Assembly: GCA_040394475.1 (NCBI GenBank)
Contig: JBEBSD010000001.1
Coordinates: forward strand, 1-64,000
DNA: 64,000 nt
Origin: JBEBSD01 sp040394475
GTDB lineage: Bacteria > Bacteroidota > Bacteroidia > Cytophagales > Spirosomataceae
Direction of reading: 5' to 3'
The number at the start of each line of letters is the position of its first letter. Position 1 is the stretch's first letter. Below are positions 42,245 through 49,508 of the stretch, one piece after another. The position numbers and the translations under genes are program-made. Under the pieces are notes generated by a model. It had not been told where the DNA came from and did no database searches. It worked only from the letters and a program-made list of their open reading frames with translations.

Positions 42245-43747
42245 TTACACGACCCGCCCGTCGGAAAGCGTCAGCTTCTTTGTCACGCAGGATGGAATTT
42301 CATGCGGATAATGCGAGACGTATAAAAGGGTATACTCAGAATGCGCGCAGATGGCGTCGACCACCGATTTAAAGTATTCGGTCGCGGCGCTGTCCAGTCC
42401 CTGGCAGGGTTCGTCGAGGATCAGCAGGGGCGGGTTTTTGACCAGCGCCCGGGCCAGCAGTACCAGCCGCTGTTCTCCTTTGGAAAGATGTCTGAACGTT
42501 TTTTCAAGCAATCCCGATACGGTCAGGATTTCGGCTACCAGCAGCACCCGCGCGTGTTGCTCCGGCGTGATTTTTTTAAAATAGACCCCCGTGGCGTCAA
42601 AAAAGCCCGAAGCAATGGTGTTGTAAACCGAAATGGCAGCCGGGAAATACAGGTGGAGCTCGGGGGAAACATGCCCGATACGTTGTTTGATATCCCACAT
42701 CGAAAAGCCCGTGCCCCTTTTCGGGTGGTCAAAAATCTCAAAATCGTTGGCAAACCGTTGCGGATGGTCGGCATTGATAATGCTCAGCAGGGTCGATTTG
42801 CCGGAGCCATTCGGGCCGGAAAGCGCCCAGTGCTCGCCTTTCTTAACGGTCCAGCTGACATTATCCAGCACGGCCCGGCCGTCATACACCACCCGGATGT
42901 TCCGCAGCCGGAAAGCATATTCGAAATCGCGGTGAATGGGCGGGCCTAACCGGCGGAGCAGCTCGGACGATACCACGTGATCGTACCGATTAACAGTACT
43001 GCCTGAATGCTGCTGCCAGGCGGCTTTGGGACCGCTATAAACCAGCTGCCCGGCTTCCAGCTCCGCGACATGCGTTATAAAATCCGGGATTTCCTGTGCA
43101 GAGGTCGCCAGAATGACCGTCATTCCGGAAGCGGCAAGTGAAGCAAGCGCATTTCGGAGGATTTCACGGGAATGCACATCCAACCCCGTAAACGGGTAAT
43201 CCAGCAGCAGCAGGTCCGGTTGTTTTGTCAGCGAACGGGCCAGCAGCATGCGACGGGTTTCGCCGTTGGATAAGGTTACAAAGGGATGATCGAGCAAGTG
43301 GGTAAGGGATAACAGCTCGCTGATTGCCCGCAGTTCTTCCGCTGAGACGGCAGGAGGCGGGAGACGGACAGAATGTGCGTCGATCGTCCCGACAGGCTTG
43401 AGCTGTCCGGTCAGGACTTCCCGGACGAGCGGGGCTATCCCGGCGTCCTGGCTGGAAAATCGCTGCTGGTAATATTGAGCGGCCGCATGGACAATCCGGT
43501 TAAACGAGAAGTCGCTGGCGACAAATTCCAAATGACCCTGCCGTTTTATTTTGCCGCTCCGGGGCGCCCATTTTCCCGCAATTGTTTCCAGCAAGGTAGT
43601 CTTTCCCGATCCGTTGCCGCCCACAACTGCCCATTGCTGTCCTTTAAGGATACGAAACGAGATAGCATGCAGGACCGGCGCATCGTATTTGCGTACAAAA
43701 ACCTTGTCGAGAACCAGTAATTCCATGCGAAAAGAGGATAAAAACAA
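42245..43747 (-). CDS. Dual-domain ABC ATPase (ModF/PhrA-like)
   Basis: 500 residues with two ABC nucleotide-binding domains and no membrane helices. Domain 1 has Walker A GGNGSGKTTLLE (about 43-54) and signature LSNGETRRMLLARSL. Domain 2 has Walker A GPNGSGKSTLLS (about 315) and signature LSKGEQRLVLLARALV with LLILDEPCQGLDSAA. The arrangement matches ModF, whose role is unclear. No molybdate transporter genes are nearby, so a transport role is not supported here. Confidence 0.86.
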   Translation of the reverse strand: MFLSSFRMELLVLDKVFVRKYDAPVLHAISFRILKGQQWAVVGGNGSGKTTLLETIAGKWAPRSGKIKRQGHLEFVASDFSFNRIVHAAAQYYQQRFSSQDAGIAPLVREVLTGQLKPVGTIDAHSVRLPPPAVSAEELRAISELLSLTHLLDHPFVTLSNGETRRMLLARSLTKQPDLLLLDYPFTGLDVHSREILRNALASLAASGMTVILATSAQEIPDFITHVAELEAGQLVYSGPKAAWQQHSGSTVNRYDHVVSSELLRRLGPPIHRDFEYAFRLRNIRVVYDGRAVLDNVSWTVKKGEHWALSGPNGSGKSTLLSIINADHPQRFANDFEIFDHPKRGTGFSMWDIKQRIGHVSPELHLYFPAAISVYNTIASGFFDATGVYFKKITPEQHARVLLVAEILTVSGLLEKTFRHLSKGEQRLVLLARALVKNPPLLILDEPCQGLDSAATEYFKSVVDAICAHSEYTLLYVSHYPHEIPSCVTKKLTLSDGRVV

Positions 43748-43786
43748 GCAACCAGAATCCTTCTCTCACAGAAAGGTCCTGGTTGC
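43748..43786 (-). terminator. Intrinsic terminator after pdhB
   Basis: GCAACCAG (43748-43755) pairs with CTGGTTGC (43779-43786), with extra inner pairing. On the minus strand it is followed by TTGTTTTTATC, a T run. It lies 21 bases past the pdhB stop and just before the ABC ATPase start. Confidence 0.82.
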
Positions 43787-43806
43787 CTGGGAGCCGCCGC
43801 CCGGTA

Positions 43807-44787
43807 TTATTGGTACAATACCGCCTTGACGGCTTCTATAATACGTTTTCCGTTAGGAAGAATTTCTTCGATCAGTGTGGGTGCATACGGAAGGGGAACA
43901 TCCTTGCTGTTGATCCGCATAACCGGCGCATCCAGGTAGTCAAAAGCATAGCGCTGGACGTGATAAGCGATTTCGGAAGAAATAGCAGCCAGCGGCCAGG
44001 CTTCTTCCACCACCACCAGGCGATTGGTTTTTTTAACGGATTCGACAATAGCCGCATAATCGATAGGCCGTACCGTACGAAGGTCGATCAGTTCCGCTTC
44101 AATGCCCTGTTTGGCGAGTTCTGCAATCGCCGGATTGACGACGCGGGGGATCATTTTCCCAAAGGAAACGATGGTGACATCACTCCCTGTACGCTTAATA
44201 TCGGCTTTTCCCAAAGGGAGCAGGTATTCTTCGTCCGGGATCTCCATTTTGTCCCCATACATTACTTCCGATTCCATGAAAATTACCGGATCATTGTCCC
44301 GGATGGCGCTTTTGAGCAATCCTTTGGCATCGTAGGGGTTGGCAGGGATCACCACTTTGAGCCCCGGAGTATTCGCAAACCAGTTTTCGAAGTTCTGGGA
44401 ATGCTGAGCCCCCAGCTGTCCGGCATTCCCGGTAGGACCGCGAAATACGATCGGCACATTGTATTGTCCCCCTGACATGGAAAGCATCTTGGCTGCGCCG
44501 TTGATGATCTGATCAATGGCCACCAGGGAAAAGTTGAAGGTCATGAATTCAATGATCGGCCGCAGACCGTTCATCGCTGCCCCAACCCCGATTCCGGCAA
44601 ACCCCAGTTCCGCGATGGGCGTATCCACTACGCGTTTGGGGCCGAATTCCGCCAGCATTCCCTGACTGGCCTTGTAGGCGCCATTGTATTCGGCGACCTC
44701 TTCACCCATTAAAAATATATTTTCATCACGGCGCATTTCTTCAGACATTGCGTCTTTTATGGCATCTCTGAATGCTACTTCTCTCAT
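43807..44787 (-). CDS. pdhB: Pyruvate dehydrogenase E1 component, beta subunit
   Basis: 326 residues, the standard size. It forms the E1 heterotetramer of the pyruvate dehydrogenase complex with an alpha subunit and thiamine diphosphate. EMRRDENIFLMGEEVAEYNGAYKASQGM and DTPIAELGFAGIGVGAAMNGLRPIIEFMTFNF are the conserved N-terminal elements; the C-terminal transketolase domain has EAELIDLRTVRPIDYAAIVESVKKT. The alpha subunit and E2/E3 genes are not next to it, so it is probably expressed separately from its partners. A palindromic site lies upstream at 44880. Confidence 0.93.
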   Translation of the reverse strand: MREVAFRDAIKDAMSEEMRRDENIFLMGEEVAEYNGAYKASQGMLAEFGPKRVVDTPIAELGFAGIGVGAAMNGLRPIIEFMTFNFSLVAIDQIINGAAKMLSMSGGQYNVPIVFRGPTGNAGQLGAQHSQNFENWFANTPGLKVVIPANPYDAKGLLKSAIRDNDPVIFMESEVMYGDKMEIPDEEYLLPLGKADIKRTGSDVTIVSFGKMIPRVVNPAIAELAKQGIEAELIDLRTVRPIDYAAIVESVKKTNRLVVVEEAWPLAAISSEIAYHVQRYAFDYLDAPVMRINSKDVPLPYAPTLIEEILPNGKRIIEAVKAVLYQ

Positions 44788-44864
44788 GGGGTCGATTTAT
44801 CTTACTCGGTAATAAATAGTATAAATTATCAAAGCGGTAAAAATAGGCAAAGGACGCCAATTCT

Positions 44865-44872
44865 CAAATTTA
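44865..44872 (-). promoter_or_regulatory. pdhB promoter, -7 element TAAATTTG
   Basis: Minus-strand TAAATTTG lies 78 bases before the pdhB ATG; start predicted near 44858. The palindrome at 44880-44896 is where a -33 element would be. Confidence 0.45.
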
Positions 44873-44879
44873 TGACGCA

Positions 44880-44896
44880 CATTATGACGCATAATG
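44880..44896. promoter_or_regulatory. Possible operator upstream of pdhB
   Basis: CATTATG ACG CATAATG is a perfect 7-base-arm palindrome with a 3-base centre. ATGACGCA also occurs twice in direct orientation 12 bases apart (44872-44879 and 44884-44891). It sits just upstream of the pdhB -7 element, where a regulator would act. The regulator is unknown. Confidence 0.35.
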
Positions 44897-44903
44897 TACA
44901 TAT

Positions 44904-47216
44904 TTATAAGCGTTTGACAAGAATGTGAATATCGGCAGTACGGCCCTTATCATCGCTGCAGGAGATTTTCAGCCGGCCGGGAGATGGCTGAAAGAACACA
45001 GGCTCCTGTGGGGAGGCTGTCTGAAGAGGCTTATCGTTGACAAACCAATAGACGTCATCGACATCGAGGGCTGCGTGGCACCGGAGCTGCAATTGCTGGG
45101 AGTCATCGGTAAAGACGTAGTATTCAGCGCCGTCAAGCGGGCTGACAATCAGGGGCGCACCCTCTGTAAAAACCCGGTCGCAAGCAGGGTTATGGGGAGG
45201 GAGTTTCGGATAGGGTACCCGGGCATTGTTGTAAAAAGCAATGAGCTCGGGTGCAAGGTTGGGAAACAACTGCTTGACATAGCCCGTGGCCGGAAGACAG
45301 TAGGTACAATAGGAAAGGGTAGTCTGAGGATTGGTAAAAACCCATTTTTTATGCTGGCATCGTTTGTGGGGAGAAATACCCGGGAGAAAATACCCGGTGA
45401 TCTGCTGTTCACAGAATACGGCCGGGAGATCGCCGCTGACGGCACATACTTTGCGCATTTGCAAGCCGGCCGGAAATGGCTGCGGCCGGCTGGGATTGTT
45501 GTAGTCGAGCGTGTTGAAAATTTCAAACAGGAGCGGCGTGGCAATATTGGCGCCGCTGAGTTCGGGAACTCCGGCCCCGGAAAAATTTCCGATCCAGACG
45601 CCGATCGTGTAATGCTGGTTGTAACCGATGCTCCAGGCATCCCTTTTACCATAGGAAGTTCCCGTTTTCCAGGCAATTTTGGGGAGCCGGTAGGTATTGT
45701 CGAAATGGTTGGGCAAGTCGGGGCGGTTGGGTTGTGAAAGCATGTCGGTGATCAGGTAAGCGGCAGCGGGAGAGACCAGGGCGGTGCCCGGGCTTTCCGG
45801 CGTCTCGACAAACCGCAGGGCATGGAGCTGGCCCCCCCTGGCGAAGGTCGCAAACAGTCGGGTAAGTTCTTCCAGCGAAACCCCGCATCCTCCCAGGATC
45901 AGGGAGAGCCCCAGTCCGCCGGCCTGCTGTTCGATCGTTTTAAAGCCCGCTTTCTTTAACTGGCTGACAAAAGCAGGGGTTTGCAGCTCCTGCAGGAGCT
46001 TAACGGCGGGAATATTGAGGGAGTTGGCGAGGGCAAACTCCACGGTAACCGGACCGTTGAAGCGGAGGTCGAAATTCTCCGGCTGGTAGCCGCCGAAATT
46101 GGTAGGAACGTCATTCAGCACTGTTTTCGGGGTTACCAGCCCGTTGTCAAACGCGGTTGCATACAGGAGCGGTTTCAGGGTGCTCCCCGGGGAACGCACG
46201 GCCCGGACGCCATCGACCTGGCCGCCGTCTTCCGGGTTGTTAAAATCGGCCGATCCGACGTAAGCCTCTACGGCCATGGTGGCATTATTAACGACGATGA
46301 CGGCCGCATTATGGATGTTCAGTGCCTGTATCCGGGAGACGTAGTTAGCAACAAGCTTCTCTGTACGGGATTGCCGGTGGGCGCTCAGGGTGGTATGAAT
46401 CAATTGACCCTCGTGCGACTGCTGCAGCCGGCGCGACAAGTGGGGGGCGTTACGGGGGAGCTGCCGCCGGTAGGCCGCAACAGGTTCCCTGAGAGCGTCC
46501 TGTACGATGCCGGCAGGGAACAAGCCGCTTTTTTCGAAGGCCCGCAGCCAATGATCCCGCTGCTGCAGCAGGGCCGGGTTGTTTTTGCCGGGTTGCAGGC
46601 GGTTGGGTTGGTTGGGGATGATGGTAAGGGTTGTAATTTCAGACAGGCTCAAAAGTTGGGGCGGCTTCCCGTAATAGAGCAAAGACGCCGCTTTAATTCC
46701 TTCAATATTCCCGCCGAAAGGAATGAGGTTGCAGTACAGCTGAAGGATTTCCGGTTTCGAATAATGCCATTCAAGCTGCAGGGCATGCAGGATTTCAATG
46801 AGTTTGCTGCGGTAGGTGCGCGGGCGGGGCTCAAGGAGCCGGGCCACCTGCATGGTGATCGTGGAGGCTCCGGAAGTGCGGCGGCCTTTGAGCAGGTTGG
46901 TCCCGAAGGCCCTCCAGACGGCGAGCGGGTTGACGCCCGGATGCCGGTAAAAGTACTTATCCTCTTTATAAAGGAGGGTCTGACGGAGCAGGGGGGTGAT
47001 TTCATCCACCCCGGCATATAGCCGCCATTTCTCATCTTTACTCAGAAAGGCATACAGCAATTCTCCTTCTGCTGCGGTGACCTGGGTGGCGTAGGGAATG
47101 TTCGGTCGAAAAGGGAAAAGCCGGTCTACTAACAGAAAAGTTGCCGCGCCCGCAAGCATTATCCCTATAATCCCTTTCAAAATCCCGAGGCAGGAATGGT
47201 TCAGGTAGTTCCGCAT
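44904..47216 (-). CDS. pbpC: Penicillin-binding protein 1C (bifunctional peptidoglycan glycosyltransferase/transpeptidase-like)
   Basis: 770 residues. One N-terminal membrane anchor (about 12-32). The GT51 glycosyltransferase domain has EDKYFYRHPGVNP (Glu85 catalytic) and GASTITMQVARLL. The penicillin-binding domain shows RSPGSTLKPLLYATA (SxxK), ANSLNIPAV (SxN) and AWKTGTSYGKRDAWSIG (KTG). A final beta-rich domain of about 90 residues (APLIVSPLDGAEYYVF to the end) is the BiPBP C-terminal type that defines PBP1C. It acts on the periplasmic face of the inner membrane. The alpha-2-macroglobulin gene often paired with pbpC is not present. Confidence 0.94.
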   Translation of the reverse strand: MRNYLNHSCLGILKGIIGIMLAGAATFLLVDRLFPFRPNIPYATQVTAAEGELLYAFLSKDEKWRLYAGVDEITPLLRQTLLYKEDKYFYRHPGVNPLAVWRAFGTNLLKGRRTSGASTITMQVARLLEPRPRTYRSKLIEILHALQLEWHYSKPEILQLYCNLIPFGGNIEGIKAASLLYYGKPPQLLSLSEITTLTIIPNQPNRLQPGKNNPALLQQRDHWLRAFEKSGLFPAGIVQDALREPVAAYRRQLPRNAPHLSRRLQQSHEGQLIHTTLSAHRQSRTEKLVANYVSRIQALNIHNAAVIVVNNATMAVEAYVGSADFNNPEDGGQVDGVRAVRSPGSTLKPLLYATAFDNGLVTPKTVLNDVPTNFGGYQPENFDLRFNGPVTVEFALANSLNIPAVKLLQELQTPAFVSQLKKAGFKTIEQQAGGLGLSLILGGCGVSLEELTRLFATFARGGQLHALRFVETPESPGTALVSPAAAYLITDMLSQPNRPDLPNHFDNTYRLPKIAWKTGTSYGKRDAWSIGYNQHYTIGVWIGNFSGAGVPELSGANIATPLLFEIFNTLDYNNPSRPQPFPAGLQMRKVCAVSGDLPAVFCEQQITGYFLPGISPHKRCQHKKWVFTNPQTTLSYCTYCLPATGYVKQLFPNLAPELIAFYNNARVPYPKLPPHNPACDRVFTEGAPLIVSPLDGAEYYVFTDDSQQLQLRCHAALDVDDVYWFVNDKPLQTASPQEPVFFQPSPGRLKISCSDDKGRTADIHILVKRL

Positions 47217-47281
47217 GCGAGAGGCGATCCCTAAAAAAAGCCGGAGACATTCCGGCTTCCGTAGACATAAAAAGATACCGG

Positions 47282-48019
47282 TTATTTGAAAAAGCCCTGC
47301 GGATCAGGATGCTTGGCCGCCAGTTGCTCTACAAAAGGCAAATTGATCATGGAAAAGTTGAGGACCCTTCCTTTGTGAAGATTTTCCCAGGCTTTCTCAT
47401 ACTCTTCTTTATAGTATTCCGTGACCGCCAGATTAAAGAAAGTCTGTGCGTACGTCGTGTCCAGCCGGGCTACGTGTTCCAGCAGGCGGTGGACTTCCTC
47501 CAGTTTGGCGCTATCGGCGGTTTCTTCATACTGTTTGATGGAGACAGAAGAAAGATCTACGGCCAGCGCCACATTTGTAGGCTCCAGGTCGACGCCCTTC
47601 GAGAGCATGCGAACCGCATTACCGAGGTCGTTGCGCTGAAAGCAGATAACCCCTAAACCCCAGAAGGAATCAATATTTTTATCATTCAGAAGGTAAGCAA
47701 GGTTAAAACGGTAGGTAGCGGTATCCAGTCGCCCCTCCTGCAGGTATTCCCATCCCCGGGCCGCAAAAAACTGGCTTGCTTCTTTACGGTCGGCAAAATT
47801 CTGGTCGCAATCACTGAGGAAACGGATTTCCTCCTGTATCTGGTCCGACGACTTCCGGAGCTCTCCGAATAAAGGCAGAACACGCCTTTCGGCTAACGAG
47901 AGAATCGGCGTTTCGGTGGATGTGCTTCCGGTAGACGAACTATTACTCACGAGCTGAGCCTGAGCATACGTTGCGACAGGGATCATTAATGCAAACCAAA
48001 TACCAACTTGTATCTTCAT
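47282..48019 (-). CDS. Secreted TPR protein
   Basis: 245 residues. Signal peptide about 1-21 (MKIQVGIWFALMIPVATYAQ), then a Ser/Thr-rich stretch and about four TPR-like helical hairpins: ASQFFAARGWEYLQEGRLDTATYRFNLAYLL, FWGLGVICFQRNDLGNAVRML and FFNLAVTEYYKEEYEKAWENL. It is probably periplasmic. Partner unknown. It lies 65 bases upstream of pbpC on the same strand, so the two may be cotranscribed. Confidence 0.78.
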   Translation of the reverse strand: MKIQVGIWFALMIPVATYAQAQLVSNSSSTGSTSTETPILSLAERRVLPLFGELRKSSDQIQEEIRFLSDCDQNFADRKEASQFFAARGWEYLQEGRLDTATYRFNLAYLLNDKNIDSFWGLGVICFQRNDLGNAVRMLSKGVDLEPTNVALAVDLSSVSIKQYEETADSAKLEEVHRLLEHVARLDTTYAQTFFNLAVTEYYKEEYEKAWENLHKGRVLNFSMINLPFVEQLAAKHPDPQGFFK

Positions 48020-48089
48020 TGTTTAATCGACTTCCCGTACGTACGGGTATAGCACTAATAGAAACGACAATTTTACAACAAATATTATA

Positions 48090-49403
48090 TTATTTCCTGG
48101 ATCTGCGCGTCGATTTTTTAGGTCGGACAGGTTTATCGGTCTTTCTGGCCTTTTTCTCATGAAAGGCGCCCTGGAAGTCCGGATCTTCTTTTCGCCGCTG
48201 ATTGTCGATTTCCCGGAGCATATCCTGGCTTTCTTCAAACGGTGTAGGGACAATTTCGATAGCGGGCAGCGCTGCGCGGGGGATCGTCATCCGGATGATC
48301 GCTTCAATTTTCCGGATATGGTAATCGTCAGCGATGGTCATGAAGGTCAGCGCCTCGCCTTTTTTATTGGCTCTGCCGGTCCGCCCGATGCGGTGCACAT
48401 AATCTTCGTAAATCAGCGGGACGTCGAAATTAATGACATGACTTACCTCGGTGACGTCGATTCCACGGGCGGCCACGTCGGTTGTCACTAATACACGGAT
48501 TTGCCCCTCCTTAAAGTCATTCATGGCATTGATCCGGGAGTTTTGTCCCTTATTGGCGTGAATAACACGGATCTCTTCCTCGCCGACCACTTTCCTGACC
48601 AGGAATTTATAAATATTGTTGGCGGTTTCTTTCGTCCGGGTGAACACCATGATCCGCACGAAATCGTCGCGCTGCCTGAGCAGGTATTCCAACAGGTTGA
48701 TTTTGGTCCGGAAATTGGGGACTTCGTAGATGCTTTGTGTAATCTGATCGGCAGTGGTGGCCTGAGGGGACACTTCTACTTTTTGGGGGAACTCGAGAAA
48801 ATCGCCCGACAGCCGTTCGACTTTCTCGGCGAAAGTGGCCGAAAACAACAGGTTCTGCCGCTTTCGGGGGATTATTTCGAGGATGCGTCGGATCTGGGGC
48901 ATAAACCCCATGTCCATCATTTTGTCGGCTTCGTCCAGGATGAGGGTTTGCAGCAGCTTTACATGGATTTCCTCTTTCAGGTAAAGATCCAGGAAGCGTC
49001 CGGGTGTGCTGACAATGATGTCGACACCGTTTTTGAGAACTTCAATTTGTGTTTTGGGGCCAATCCCGCCGTAAAGCGCCACGTGGCGGATATCGGTAAA
49101 ACTGCTTAGCTGTCGGGTGGCTTCCGCGATCTGCAGTACCAGCTCACGGGTAGGAGCAAGGATCAGCGCGCGCGGATGGACGCCCTGTGCGTATTTGATC
49201 TTCATTAAGAGGGGAAGCACGAAGGCGGCGGTTTTCCCCGTTCCTGTCTGGGCAATACCCAGAAGATCATGCCCGGCCAGAATAAGGGGGATGGCCTGCT
49301 GCTGAATGGGCGAGGGGGCGTCGTAACCTGCCTCTTCCACGGCATTGAGCAACTGCCGGTTAAGCTTAAGCCCTTCGAAGGAAGGTGTATCCTGGTTCTC
49401 CAT
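48090..49403 (-). CDS. DEAD-box RNA helicase, RhlE-like
   Basis: 437 residues. The Q motif, IAQTGTGKTAAFVLPLL (I), APTRELVLQ (Ia), LILDEADKMMDMGFM (II), FSATF (III), and HRIGRTGRANKKGE (VI) are all present and canonical. The basic C-terminal tail (KKARKTDKPVRPKKSTRRSRK) is typical of RhlE types and would bind RNA. Likely function is RNA unwinding in ribosome biogenesis or cold adaptation. It is divergent from the FAD dehydrogenase gene. Confidence 0.92.
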   Translation of the reverse strand: MENQDTPSFEGLKLNRQLLNAVEEAGYDAPSPIQQQAIPLILAGHDLLGIAQTGTGKTAAFVLPLLMKIKYAQGVHPRALILAPTRELVLQIAEATRQLSSFTDIRHVALYGGIGPKTQIEVLKNGVDIIVSTPGRFLDLYLKEEIHVKLLQTLILDEADKMMDMGFMPQIRRILEIIPRKRQNLLFSATFAEKVERLSGDFLEFPQKVEVSPQATTADQITQSIYEVPNFRTKINLLEYLLRQRDDFVRIMVFTRTKETANNIYKFLVRKVVGEEEIRVIHANKGQNSRINAMNDFKEGQIRVLVTTDVAARGIDVTEVSHVINFDVPLIYEDYVHRIGRTGRANKKGEALTFMTIADDYHIRKIEAIIRMTIPRAALPAIEIVPTPFEESQDMLREIDNQRRKEDPDFQGAFHEKKARKTDKPVRPKKSTRRSRK

Positions 49404-49469
49404 GCGGTAAAGTTAGGCAATTCATAATTAATTCTCCGATGATGGGTCACCCTTATTGGGATACTTGTT

Positions 49470-49477
49470 TAACTTTG
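49470..49477 (+). promoter_or_regulatory. Promoter -7 element TAACTTTG of the FAD/Fe-S dehydrogenase gene
   Basis: TAACTTTG matches TAnnTTTG; start predicted near 49484, 25 bases before the ATG. Confidence 0.45.
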
Positions 49478-49508
49478 CGTTCATCTTAAGTTTTGTATTT
49501 TCCAAAGA

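Noticed and set aside
45981..47021. 346-codon plus-strand ORF inside pbpC
   Set aside because: It mirrors the PBP1C gene; no coherent domain, no start region.
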